From Microvirga massiliensis (GTDB taxonomy: Bacteria > Pseudomonadota > Alphaproteobacteria > Rhizobiales > Beijerinckiaceae): a stretch of 54,768 nt of DNA. Where the stretch lies: assembly GCF_001006805.1 (NCBI RefSeq), contig NZ_LN811359.1, positions 103,080 through 157,847 of the forward strand, given 5' to 3'. Within the stretch, counting starts at the first letter, position 1. Every line of letters starts with the position of its first letter. Below the pieces are notes generated by a model that had not been told where the DNA came from, ran no database searches, and worked only from the letters and a program-made list of their open reading frames with translations. Shown here one piece after another: positions 41,491 to 49,729 of the stretch. The translations under genes and the position numbers were made by a program.

Positions 41491-42915
41491 CTATGCAGCC
41501 ATGCTAGCCCGTTCCCGCGCCGCGGCCTCCCCTGCGAGGAGCCCGAAAACCAAGGCCTTGCTGAGGCCGCCGGTATAGCCGGCCGGCCCGCCGCCTTCGA
41601 GACCGCCCGTCGATGATCCGGCAGCATACAGACCCTGAATCGGTCGGTCGGCATGGTCGAGCACGCGCGCCTCTCCGTCGATCGCAATCCCGCCCATCGT
41701 GTACGAAATGCCGGCGCAGACCCGGAATGCGTGGAAGGGAGCCTTCGTGATCGGCTGGGGCGGTCCAAAGCGGCGCGTCCGCTCCGGCCAGATCCGGCAT
41801 GTCGCGTCCCGAAGAAAGGCGTTATGACCGTCGACCGTTTCTTGCAGTGCAGCGCCCGGAAGGCCGAGAGCCTCTGCGAGGCTTCCCAAATCCGGACGCG
41901 AGATCAGCTGGCCGCCCGCCTCGACTGCGTTCGGATTGGGGGGAAGGATGTATTCGCGCGCCGCTCCGTTCCAGATCGCGTCATCGAAAACGACAGTCGC
42001 GGTGTCCGGTTCATCGAGCGCCGCGATGGCGTTGGCCATGAAGATCCCACCGAGCCCCTCATCGGCGAACCGACGGCCGAACCGATCGACCACAATGCCG
42101 GCGGACGTGAGCAGGTCGAGAATCGGGTAGGGCCATAGTTCCTGGCTCTCGAGGGCCTCTCGGCATTGGACGTGCCCATAGAAGCGGTCGAGCCCAACGA
42201 GCTTGGCCCCAACCTCCTCGGCCATCATCAAGCCGTCCCCGCGGCCGGTCCCTGCATTCCGCACGCACAGCTTTTCAGGCTTCGGGGAGATGTAGCGGCG
42301 CACGAGCTCTGCATTTGCCTGGAAACCGCCATCCGCGAGAATAACGGCGCCGGTCGCCAGGTGTACGTCGCGCCCAGCAACGTTGACGTCGAGGCCGACG
42401 CAGCGCCCGTTCTCCATCCGCAGTCGCCTCGCGCGAGCATCGGTGACCATCTCACCGCCCAGCTGCTTGAGGTGTTCGGCGAGCGTCCTGAGCAGGACGT
42501 CCCCTCCGCGCCCCTGCCAGTGGAGGCCGGGACGGCGGGCTCCGGGCGGCGCGAGGACGCGATTCATCCAATCAGCCGCGCCGCCCCTGATGAACCGGAC
42601 GCCCCTTTCGGACAGCCAAGCGGTTCCACGCCCAATGGTGGTGGCGATCGCACTTGTCAGCCGCGCGTCGGCAGTCCCGTCCGTTGCGGCCTCGATTCCC
42701 TCGCGGAGCTCACTCGCGTTCGCCGTAACGGGATGAAACGCAACGTGGAAGAACCCCATCGCGTAGCGCGAATTACAGAGGTAGCGGTCGCCTGACCCCG
42801 CCTCAAGCAAGAGGACCCGCAGCTTGAGCTCGGCGGCCCGGTTCGCCGCCGCCAGACCGGCGAGGCCACCCCCTACCACAATTGCGTCATAACGGCTTTC
42901 GAGCGATCTCGTCAT
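41491..42915 (-). CDS. FAD-dependent oxidoreductase, tricarballylate/fumarate-type flavoprotein
   Basis: A 474-residue FAD-binding-2 flavoprotein. The FAD site is AIVVGGGLAGLAAANRAAEL at about residues 11-30, then LLLEAGSGDRYLCNSRYAMG. The C-terminal part reads AGISYTMGGIAIDGEARVLD and LYAAGSSTGGLEGGGPAGYT, the pattern of TcuA-type dehydrogenases. The ATG at 42915 has a GAGG site; the frame is open upstream without family sequence. It lies 8 bases after the small membrane protein gene, so the two may be co-translated. Confidence 0.87.
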   Translation of the reverse strand: MTRSLESRYDAIVVGGGLAGLAAANRAAELKLRVLLLEAGSGDRYLCNSRYAMGFFHVAFHPVTANASELREGIEAATDGTADARLTSAIATTIGRGTAWLSERGVRFIRGGAADWMNRVLAPPGARRPGLHWQGRGGDVLLRTLAEHLKQLGGEMVTDARARRLRMENGRCVGLDVNVAGRDVHLATGAVILADGGFQANAELVRRYISPKPEKLCVRNAGTGRGDGLMMAEEVGAKLVGLDRFYGHVQCREALESQELWPYPILDLLTSAGIVVDRFGRRFADEGLGGIFMANAIAALDEPDTATVVFDDAIWNGAAREYILPPNPNAVEAGGQLISRPDLGSLAEALGLPGAALQETVDGHNAFLRDATCRIWPERTRRFGPPQPITKAPFHAFRVCAGISYTMGGIAIDGEARVLDHADRPIQGLYAAGSSTGGLEGGGPAGYTGGLSKALVFGLLAGEAAARERASMAA

Positions 42916-42923
42916 ATTCGGCC

Positions 42924-43148
42924 TCACTGGGGCAGCAGCGTCTCTGCAATGATCTGAACGAGCTCGACAAACACCCGCAGAACACAAAACGTGATCAAAG
43001 CCGTAATGGCCGCCCCTATTGGCAGCCACAGGCCGAACCCGAATGCCAGTCCGAGTAGACCGGCGAGAAAAATCACGACCGGAACTCCCAACGCGAGGCG
43101 TGGCCCGTGCTGTACGACAAAGCGGACGGCTGGGTATGGTCGATTCAT
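42924..43148 (-). CDS. Small membrane protein of unknown function
   Basis: A 74-residue protein with one long hydrophobic stretch or two close membrane helices (about 20-60; VPVVIFLAGLLGLAFGFGLW and IGAAITALITFCVLRV). I recognise no named family. The ATG at 43148 has a GGGAAG site, and the gene fits tightly between the ATPase and flavoprotein genes. It could be a membrane anchor or partner of the flavoprotein, but this is a guess from position. Confidence 0.7.
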   Translation of the reverse strand: MNRPYPAVRFVVQHGPRLALGVPVVIFLAGLLGLAFGFGLWLPIGAAITALITFCVLRVFVELVQIIAETLLPQ

Positions 43149-43168
43149 GTGTGCACTTCCCAGTTCGA

Positions 43169-43894
43169 CTACGGATGAGCCGGGGCGTGGCCGAGATAGG
43201 CATTCCGGACCGCATCGTCCGCGCGCAACCGTCTCGCAGGCCCCTCGGCGACAACGCGACCGACCGAGAGGACATAGGCATAATCGGCCAATTCCAGCGC
43301 TGCCTCAGCCCGCTGCTCCACGAGAAGCATTGTCAGCCCGCTCGCTCTTAATGTCTGAAGGACTTCAAAGATGCGCTCGATCACGAGCGGTGCCAGCCCG
43401 AGCGATGGCTCATCCAGCAGGAGAAGCTGCGGGTCGGCCATGAGCGCGCGACCGATTGCAACCATCTGCTGTTCCCCGCCGCTCAAAGTGACCGTGCGCT
43501 GGTTCGCGCGTTCATGCAGCCGCGGGAACAGCTCGTGCACGAAATCAAGGCGCTCTCTGAAGCTGTGGGGCTGCCGCCGGCGTTGCCTCTGGAACCCCAG
43601 CTCGAGATTCTCCCGCACAGTCAACGGGCCGAAGAGCTGTCGCCCTTCGGGAACTTGAACAATACCCAAGTCGACAACGTCCGGTGCGGACAGGCGAGCC
43701 AGGTCGTGTTCTCCAAACGTCATTGACCCCGCACGAACCGCGATCAGGCGGGAGATCGTGTTGATGAGCGTTGATTTTCCGGCGCCGTTGGCCCCGATCA
43801 CGGTGACGATCTGCTTCTCGTCTACGATCAAGGAGACGCCATGCAGAACCTCGACCGCGCCATAGCCCGCGGCAAGCCCGTCAACCTTCAGCAT
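43169..43894 (-). CDS. livF: Branched-chain amino acid-type ABC transporter ATP-binding protein LivF
   Basis: A 241-residue LivF ATPase with Walker A GANGAGKST, VPEGRQLFGPLTVRENLELG (the LivF hallmark), signature LSGGEQQM, Walker B LLLLDEPSLGLAP and LVEQRAEAAL. It overlaps the end of livG by 14 bases. It completes a K-H-M-G-F importer set. The HAAT family also moves aromatic and dicarboxylic compounds, so the ligand need not be an amino acid. Confidence 0.94.
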   Translation of the reverse strand: MLKVDGLAAGYGAVEVLHGVSLIVDEKQIVTVIGANGAGKSTLINTISRLIAVRAGSMTFGEHDLARLSAPDVVDLGIVQVPEGRQLFGPLTVRENLELGFQRQRRRQPHSFRERLDFVHELFPRLHERANQRTVTLSGGEQQMVAIGRALMADPQLLLLDEPSLGLAPLVIERIFEVLQTLRASGLTMLLVEQRAEAALELADYAYVLSVGRVVAEGPARRLRADDAVRNAYLGHAPAHP

Positions 43895-44687
43895 TGAGGT
43901 GTTTCCTACCGAGGTAAGCTTCGATGACCAGTGGGTCTCTCTGGATTTCAGAAGGGATGCCCTCGGCTATTTTGGCGCCGTGATCGATCACAACGATCCG
44001 GTCGCACAAGGTCATGACGAAGTTCATATCGTGCTCGACGACGATAATGGTCATTCCCCTGTCGTTCAGGGTCTTCAACATCCTGAAAAGGTCGGTTGTT
44101 TCTGCTCGATTGAGACCAGCCGCCGGCTCGTCCAGCAACAGAAGCGCGGGTTCGGCAATGAGCGCCCGAGCAATTTCGACAAGCCGCTGCTGCCCATGCG
44201 GCAGGTGGGCCGCAACATCATCCGCGCGCTCGCGTAGGCCGACAAAAGCCAGGGCCTCCAAAGCGCGTCGCCTCGCCTCCCGCTCCCGACGGAACACCGC
44301 CGGGAAGGTCAAGGCCGCGAATAGGAGGCCGCGCGTTACGGCGGAATGTGCTCCCAGCATGACATTCTCGACAACGCTCATGTCGCCGAACAGGCGCACG
44401 ATCTGAAACGTCCGTGCCATTCCAAGGGCAATGCGTTCGTGCGCCGGTACACTGGTGACCCCACGCCCGCGAAAGACCACGTCACCCGCGCTGAGTGGTG
44501 CCAGCCCGGTGATGAGATTGAACAGGGTGGACTTGCCCGCCCCGTTCGGGCCAATGACGCCGATGATCTCACCTTTGGCAACCTCGAAGGAGACATCCTC
44601 GACGGCTCGAAGCCCCCCAAAGGCCTTTGTTGCTCCCGAGACGCAAAAGAACTCCGGCAAGCCCGTGATGGTCGCATCGTTCATCAT
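43881..44687 (-). CDS. livG: Branched-chain amino acid-type ABC transporter ATP-binding protein LivG
   Basis: A 268-residue LivG ATPase: Walker A GPNGAGKST, GMARTFQIVRLFGDMSVVEN, a variant signature LPHGQQRLVEIARAL in place of LSGGQ-type, Walker B LLLLDEPAAGLN and VVEHDMNFVM. The ATG at 44687 overlaps the livM stop (ATGA). Signature variants starting LPHG or LPYG are common in LivG proteins. Confidence 0.94.
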   Translation of the reverse strand: MMNDATITGLPEFFCVSGATKAFGGLRAVEDVSFEVAKGEIIGVIGPNGAGKSTLFNLITGLAPLSAGDVVFRGRGVTSVPAHERIALGMARTFQIVRLFGDMSVVENVMLGAHSAVTRGLLFAALTFPAVFRREREARRRALEALAFVGLRERADDVAAHLPHGQQRLVEIARALIAEPALLLLDEPAAGLNRAETTDLFRMLKTLNDRGMTIIVVEHDMNFVMTLCDRIVVIDHGAKIAEGIPSEIQRDPLVIEAYLGRKHLNAEG

Positions 44688-45679
44688 CGTGCTCCGCTCC
44701 TGGCGGGCCGTATCGCAGCCGATGCCTGGGGTCGCGGCGGGTCGGGGCACACCGCTCTTTTCTCGATCAGGCCAGCAAGGCCCTTGGGGACGAAGATCAG
44801 GAAGATCAGAAGCCCGGCGCCGTAGAGAAGCGTCTCGTATTCGTGGAACTGCGTCAGAAACTGAGGGGCCAGTACCACGAATGCTGCGCCCAGAACCGGA
44901 CCGACGCGGCTGCGGAGCCCCCCCACGACCGCGATGGTGAGCAGATTGATGTTGACCGTCAGTGCGGAGTAACTCGGGTCCACCTGGCGGCTGACGAGCG
45001 CGTAGGTAGCGCCGGCAAGACCCGCAAACACAGCGGCCAGAACGAACACCCGCAACTTGTAGGCAGTCACGTTGACGCCCAGCGAGCGGGCCGCGGTCTC
45101 ATCGCCCCTGATGGCCTGGAAGGCCCGCCCCGCGAACGTTGAGAGGAGAAAGGAGTGGATCAGGTATGCAATTGCCGTGAGGCCGAACACGAGATAGTAA
45201 ATCTCGGTGCGGGCGAGACGCCAATCCCCGATGGCGATCGGCGGAACGCGGACACCCGCGCTCCCACCGGTCACATCGAACCAGCGAAGGGCAAGTCCCT
45301 CGATGATGAGGCCGAACATCAGTGTCGCCATCGCGAGGTAGTGACTGCGAAGTCGTAAGAGCGGCAACCCGATTACTGCGGCAAGCAGCGCGCAAATGAT
45401 AAGGGCGGCTGGGAAAGCCACCACAAGCGGGGCCCCAAGCTTCGTTTGGAGCAAAGCGAGCGCATAAGCGGCGATCGCGAAGAAGCCCTGCTGGCCAAGC
45501 GAGAGCTGGCCGGCGAGACCGAACAGGAGATTAAACCCGAGCCCGAGAATCGCATACACCCAGACCAGCATCGCAATGCGCAGCTGGAAGCTACTCTGCA
45601 GAAGCAGAGGCAGAGTCAGCCCGATCGCGAGCAGGATGAGCCCGATGATGGTGTCTCGATGTTGGAGAAGTCGCGTCAT
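44684..45679 (-). CDS. livM: Branched-chain amino acid-type ABC transporter permease LivM
   Basis: A 331-residue permease with about ten hydrophobic segments. LivM features are LGFNLLFGLAGQLSLGQQGF near residue 47, FQAIRGDETAARSLGVNVTA near residue 188 and GGLRSRVGPVLGAAF near residue 254. It starts by overlapping the livH stop (ATGA). Confidence 0.94.
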   Translation of the reverse strand: MTRLLQHRDTIIGLILLAIGLTLPLLLQSSFQLRIAMLVWVYAILGLGFNLLFGLAGQLSLGQQGFFAIAAYALALLQTKLGAPLVVAFPAALIICALLAAVIGLPLLRLRSHYLAMATLMFGLIIEGLALRWFDVTGGSAGVRVPPIAIGDWRLARTEIYYLVFGLTAIAYLIHSFLLSTFAGRAFQAIRGDETAARSLGVNVTAYKLRVFVLAAVFAGLAGATYALVSRQVDPSYSALTVNINLLTIAVVGGLRSRVGPVLGAAFVVLAPQFLTQFHEYETLLYGAGLLIFLIFVPKGLAGLIEKRAVCPDPPRPQASAAIRPARSGAR

Positions 45680-46554
45680 CGTTGCACCGCCTCGAATTCT
45701 CCCAGGAGGCCGTATGGCTTCACGAGCAGCACGATCAGAATGAGGGCAAAGATGATGGGCTCGGCGTACAGGCTATTCGCATATCCGCCGACGAGTGCCT
45801 CGAGAATTCCAATGAGGAGCCCTCCGGCCGCAGCCGCAAAGGGGCTTCCCAGGCCACCCAGGATGGCGGCCATGAAACCTTTGACCGACAGAAGCACGCC
45901 CATGGACGCTTGGCCGCCCAGGAGAGGGCCGATCAGAATGCCAGCCACGACGCTTACGGCGGCGCTAAAGAGAAAGCAAAACCGGACGATCCGCTCGGAA
46001 CGGATACCCATGAGGCGAGCAACCGTCGGGTTGACCCCAACGGCCCTGACGGTCAGCCCGAAATTCGTCTTGAAGAGAATCCACCAGGTCAGCACAATGA
46101 GAAGGGCAAATGCAGCGATGATCGCGATCTGCTGCGCGGTCGTCGTGACAACGCCAAGGCTTATCGGGTCAAGCGAAAACAGGTTCGGCACGAACAGCTG
46201 ATTGGGCCCCCACGCGACCAATGCAGCGCCGGCAATCACCACAGCAGCCGCGAACGTTCCGATCATCACTGTGAGCGGATCCGCGCGCCGCACCAGAGGG
46301 ACATATACGAAACGCTCGAGAAGGAACGCGACCGCAGCCCCGAGCACAACAGAGGCAAGGACAGATATGGGCGTGGGCAGCCCCAGGGCCACCAGAAAGA
46401 ACACGGTTGACATGGCGCCGATCATCACGAACTCGCCCTGCGCGAAGTTGATGATGCGGCTACTCACGTAAATCAGGGACAGGGAGAGTCCGACGAGGCC
46501 GTAGACGCTCCCGTTCGTCATCCCGGACAGCATAAGGACGACCAGCTTTTCCAC
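45676..46554 (-). CDS. livH: Branched-chain amino acid-type ABC transporter permease LivH
   Basis: A 292-residue permease with about eight membrane segments. SRIINFAQGEFVMIGAM near residue 34 and TVRAVGVNPTVARLMGI near residue 186 are LivH signatures. I chose the GTG at 46554, preceded by GAGGATAGG; a GTG at 46587 would add a non-hydrophobic stretch. Confidence 0.92.
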   Translation of the reverse strand: MEKLVVLMLSGMTNGSVYGLVGLSLSLIYVSSRIINFAQGEFVMIGAMSTVFFLVALGLPTPISVLASVVLGAAVAFLLERFVYVPLVRRADPLTVMIGTFAAAVVIAGAALVAWGPNQLFVPNLFSLDPISLGVVTTTAQQIAIIAAFALLIVLTWWILFKTNFGLTVRAVGVNPTVARLMGIRSERIVRFCFLFSAAVSVVAGILIGPLLGGQASMGVLLSVKGFMAAILGGLGSPFAAAAGGLLIGILEALVGGYANSLYAEPIIFALILIVLLVKPYGLLGEFEAVQR

Positions 46555-46614
46555 GTACCTATCCTCGATGGGTGTGGGGGCCGGCACGGTTCCGACCGTG
46601 CCGGCGGATCCGAA

Positions 46615-47814
46615 CTACCGCTTGGGGCCGACCTTGCTGGTGTCTGCCTTCACGAGGCCCATGTTCCGGACCTCCATCCACACAAACCAGTCTCGGTTCG
46701 GCGGCCCTTGATGCTGGTTCGGGCCGAACTGATAAGCGGTCCCTGGCTTGCCCTGCAGCCCCTCGAAGCGGCCAATCCGCTCCATGTTCACGCGCACGGC
46801 ATCACGCGCTCCTTCCAGATCACCCTTCTCGAGCGCAGCCTGCACCTCGTCGGTTGCGGCCACCTGGAGGGCAACTTTCGCCGCGTCGTAGGCCATCGCG
46901 ATGTACATCGTCGGAGGGCGCTCGCCAAACCGCTCGCCGAACGTCTTGAAGAAGGCCTGAACCTCGGGGCGCTCGGTATCGACGGTGTTGGTCACGAGAG
47001 CTCCGTCACCCGTCTCGCCCGCCATCTTGCGGAGGGTTTCGTACAGCGCGATACGCGCCACGATCCGGACGGCGTCGACATCGAGTTGGTGCAGCGCACG
47101 CAGGACGCGCCCGCCGTCTGCCGGATACGGCCAAATGACCACAATCTCCGGCTTGGCATCACGAATTTTGACCACCTGCGGAGACAGGTCCGTGGCATTT
47201 GTGTCGTAGGTCTCGTGGGCGACGACCTCCACGCCGCGCTCCTTCAGGGCTTTTTCAACAGCACTGCCGCCGTCGATGCCGTAGGGGAGCGAGTTGTTGA
47301 TGACAGCAGCCTTCTTGAACCCGCGTTCGGCGATGAAGTCCGCAACCGCAGCCGCGTCCTGGCTGTTCGCCGGTCCGAAGCGAAAATGAAAGGGCGTCGA
47401 CGGATTGGTGAAGCTGTCGGTTGCCGCCGAGAGCGTGAAATAGGGTACCTCGAGCTCGTTGATGACCGGAATCGTGGCCGCGACGGGAACGGCAGGGTTT
47501 CCGCCGATCAGGATGAGGCCCTCGTCGTCTTCCGCAAAGCGCGTCGCGAAGGTTGCGGTCAATTGAGGATCCTGCTTCCCGTCGTAGACCACAAGGCGAA
47601 CCTTGCGTCCTCGGATTCCGCCCTTCTGATTGACCTCGTCGATCGCAATTTGAACCGCGTGGAGGGCGTCGTTGCCCGACTCGGCCGCAACTCCGGACAT
47701 GTCATCGAGGAAGCCGAGAACCACCTCACCTGCCGCATATCCGGTGCTGGGCAGGTAAGCGAGACCAACGCCCAGCACGAGCTTGAGAAGAAGACGTCGC
47801 AAATTGTATTTCAT
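46615..47814 (-). CDS. livK: Branched-chain amino acid-type ABC transporter substrate-binding protein LivK
   Basis: A 399-residue periplasmic binding protein. From the ATG at 47814 (GGAGGGAGC site) it has a Sec signal (MKYNLRRLLLKLVLGVGLAY, then STGYAAGE). Family blocks are GFLDDMSGVAAESGNDALHA, DEVNQKGGIRGRKVRL and SLPYGIDGG. A second ATG at 47850 with its own GGAGGG site would add 12 residues before the signal. It lies 76 bases downstream of the hydantoinase B gene. The ligand is unknown and is presumably the compound handled by the neighbouring hydrolases. Confidence 0.92.
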   Translation of the reverse strand: MKYNLRRLLLKLVLGVGLAYLPSTGYAAGEVVLGFLDDMSGVAAESGNDALHAVQIAIDEVNQKGGIRGRKVRLVVYDGKQDPQLTATFATRFAEDDEGLILIGGNPAVPVAATIPVINELEVPYFTLSAATDSFTNPSTPFHFRFGPANSQDAAAVADFIAERGFKKAAVINNSLPYGIDGGSAVEKALKERGVEVVAHETYDTNATDLSPQVVKIRDAKPEIVVIWPYPADGGRVLRALHQLDVDAVRIVARIALYETLRKMAGETGDGALVTNTVDTERPEVQAFFKTFGERFGERPPTMYIAMAYDAAKVALQVAATDEVQAALEKGDLEGARDAVRVNMERIGRFEGLQGKPGTAYQFGPNQHQGPPNRDWFVWMEVRNMGLVKADTSKVGPKR

Positions 47815-47890
47815 TGCTCCCTCCTGATGCGTTTTTACGCTCAATGTCATTGTTCCCTCCCGTTTGATGTTGGCTTTGCCGCCGGAGCTC

Positions 47891-49729
47891 TCACCCTGGC
47901 CCAACCTGCGCGTGCGGCGCCTCGTTGTCGGGTCGTGGCTGACCGGGTGCTTGCGCGCGCAGCCTCTGCGTCAGCTCGAGGTCCAATGTGCCGTCCGCGT
48001 TGACCTCCACGCGATATATGTTCCGCGCCGTCTCGCGGCTCACGTAACCTTGCCGTACGTCGTATGCGACTCGCGCGGGATCACGGTCCTCGGGCGGACC
48101 AAAACCACCTCCGCCTCCGGCTCGCAGGATGAGTGCATCACCCGGCCTCAGCCTTTGGTTGCGTACCTTGGCGTTGCCGGCATCGTTCTGTTCCTTGCCG
48201 TCTATGCGGACCGTCACTTGGTTTCCGAGTCCCGGCCGTCCCTCGGCGAGTCCCCACGGTGGGCAGTGCATGCGCTCTGCCTGCACGTCGACGGTGACCG
48301 GCGCGCGCGCCCGAACCACCACTTCGGTGCCCAGACCGCCCCGAAAGCGGCCCGCTCCGCCCGAGTCGGTCCGGAGGGCATGTCGCTCGATCAGGATCGG
48401 ATACTTGGCCTCAAGTTGCTCGCAGGGGCTGTTGTGCGTGTCACCGTCGTTCGAGCACACAACGCCGTTCATCCCGTCCTCATTCAACTTGGCTCCCCAC
48501 CCGCCCCCGGTCGGGCCGACGAAGCCTATGAAAAAGCGCCCGTCCTTTGGGGATATGCCATGGATCAAAGCAATCACGAGATCTGCATGGTGCGCCGCTA
48601 TGGTCCGATCCGGAATGGCCTGCGCCAGGGCCTTGAACACGGTATCGACGACCGTCATCGGAAAAGTCATCCACCACCGCATCGCGGCCGGCTTCACGGC
48701 GCTGACGACCGTGCCCTCCGGTACAATGACCTTCAGCGAGCGGAAGCTTCCTTCGTTGATCGGATAGTCGGTGGGAGAGGTGAGGCATTTGTAAGCGACC
48801 TGAGCGCATGAGTAGCCAGTGCTCGGACCTGAGTTGAAAAAGCCCCGGACTTGCGGGCTGACTTCTGACAGGTCGATGGTCATCTCGTCGCCCCGTTTGA
48901 TGACCCGGACCTTGATGGGAACCGGCTTGCCGACCTCGAAGCCGTCGTCGTCCATGAAGGATTCAGCCTCGTAGACCCCGTCCGGGATTGTGCGCGTTCT
49001 CGCTCGGGCCGCGGCTTCCGACTGATCCATAATGTTGCGAATCGAATCGAGAACCGCCTGGCGGCCGTAGCGCCGCAGCAACTCAGCGAACCGTCGAGCA
49101 CCGGTCGTCACAGCCACGATCTGAGCCCGGAGGTCGCCTATCGCGCGCTCTGGCAGGCGCACATTCATCTTGATGATGTCGACGAGATCCTCGTTGACCA
49201 CGCCTGCCTTCTGGTACTTCATGATTGGGATCTGAAGGCCCTCGGAATAGATGTCGGTTGTCACCCCTCCGAGAGTGCCGCCCACATCAGGCCAGTGAGC
49301 CATACAGCACGCCCATGCACAGAGTTCCCCCTCGTCAAAGATGGGCAGGCTGAATGTGAAGTGATTGAGGTGGCTTCCGGTTATGTAGGCATCGTTGGTG
49401 ACCAGAATGTCTCCGGGCTCCAGCCCCTTCGTTCCGTAGCGCGCGAGCTTCGCCTTGATGGTGTTCGACATCCCGCGGATGAAGCTCGGAAGTCCGATCC
49501 CGATCGAAACCGTCTCTCCCTCTGCCGTGAAGAGGCCGACCGTGAAATCGAGCGCCTCGTAAATGATCATGTTGTAGGCAGTGCGCATGAGGTTTGTTTT
49601 CATTTCCTCAGTGACTGCCATGACGCCGTTGCGCACGATCTCGGTGAGCACGGCATCAGTGTGACTCCCTGGACCCGCAGCTCGAGAGTCTGACGCGCGG
49701 TCGATTGAGCCGCTCAATCCCTTGGTCAC
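47891..49729 (-). CDS. Hydantoinase B/5-oxoprolinase (HyuB) family protein
   Basis: A 612-residue HyuB-family subunit, which with a HyuA partner performs ATP-dependent opening of cyclic amides (N-methylhydantoin, 5-oxoproline) or carboxylation of ketones (acetone carboxylase family). Features: DPVLTEIVRNG-type DAVLTEIVRNGVMAVTEEM, NDAYITGSHLNHFTFSLPIF near residue 112, a Gly-rich end block (RAGGGGGFGPPEDRD) and VAYDVRQGYVSRETA. Its GTG start overlaps the HyuA stop (GTGA) and has a GGGAGG site. Confidence 0.92.
   Translation of the reverse strand: MTKGLSGSIDRASDSRAAGPGSHTDAVLTEIVRNGVMAVTEEMKTNLMRTAYNMIIYEALDFTVGLFTAEGETVSIGIGLPSFIRGMSNTIKAKLARYGTKGLEPGDILVTNDAYITGSHLNHFTFSLPIFDEGELCAWACCMAHWPDVGGTLGGVTTDIYSEGLQIPIMKYQKAGVVNEDLVDIIKMNVRLPERAIGDLRAQIVAVTTGARRFAELLRRYGRQAVLDSIRNIMDQSEAAARARTRTIPDGVYEAESFMDDDGFEVGKPVPIKVRVIKRGDEMTIDLSEVSPQVRGFFNSGPSTGYSCAQVAYKCLTSPTDYPINEGSFRSLKVIVPEGTVVSAVKPAAMRWWMTFPMTVVDTVFKALAQAIPDRTIAAHHADLVIALIHGISPKDGRFFIGFVGPTGGGWGAKLNEDGMNGVVCSNDGDTHNSPCEQLEAKYPILIERHALRTDSGGAGRFRGGLGTEVVVRARAPVTVDVQAERMHCPPWGLAEGRPGLGNQVTVRIDGKEQNDAGNAKVRNQRLRPGDALILRAGGGGGFGPPEDRDPARVAYDVRQGYVSRETARNIYRVEVNADGTLDLELTQRLRAQAPGQPRPDNEAPHAQVGPG

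Noticed and set aside
46708..48003. A 431-codon plus-strand frame opposite livK
   Set aside because: No domain or ribosome site; the opposite strand codes an unmistakable LivK protein.
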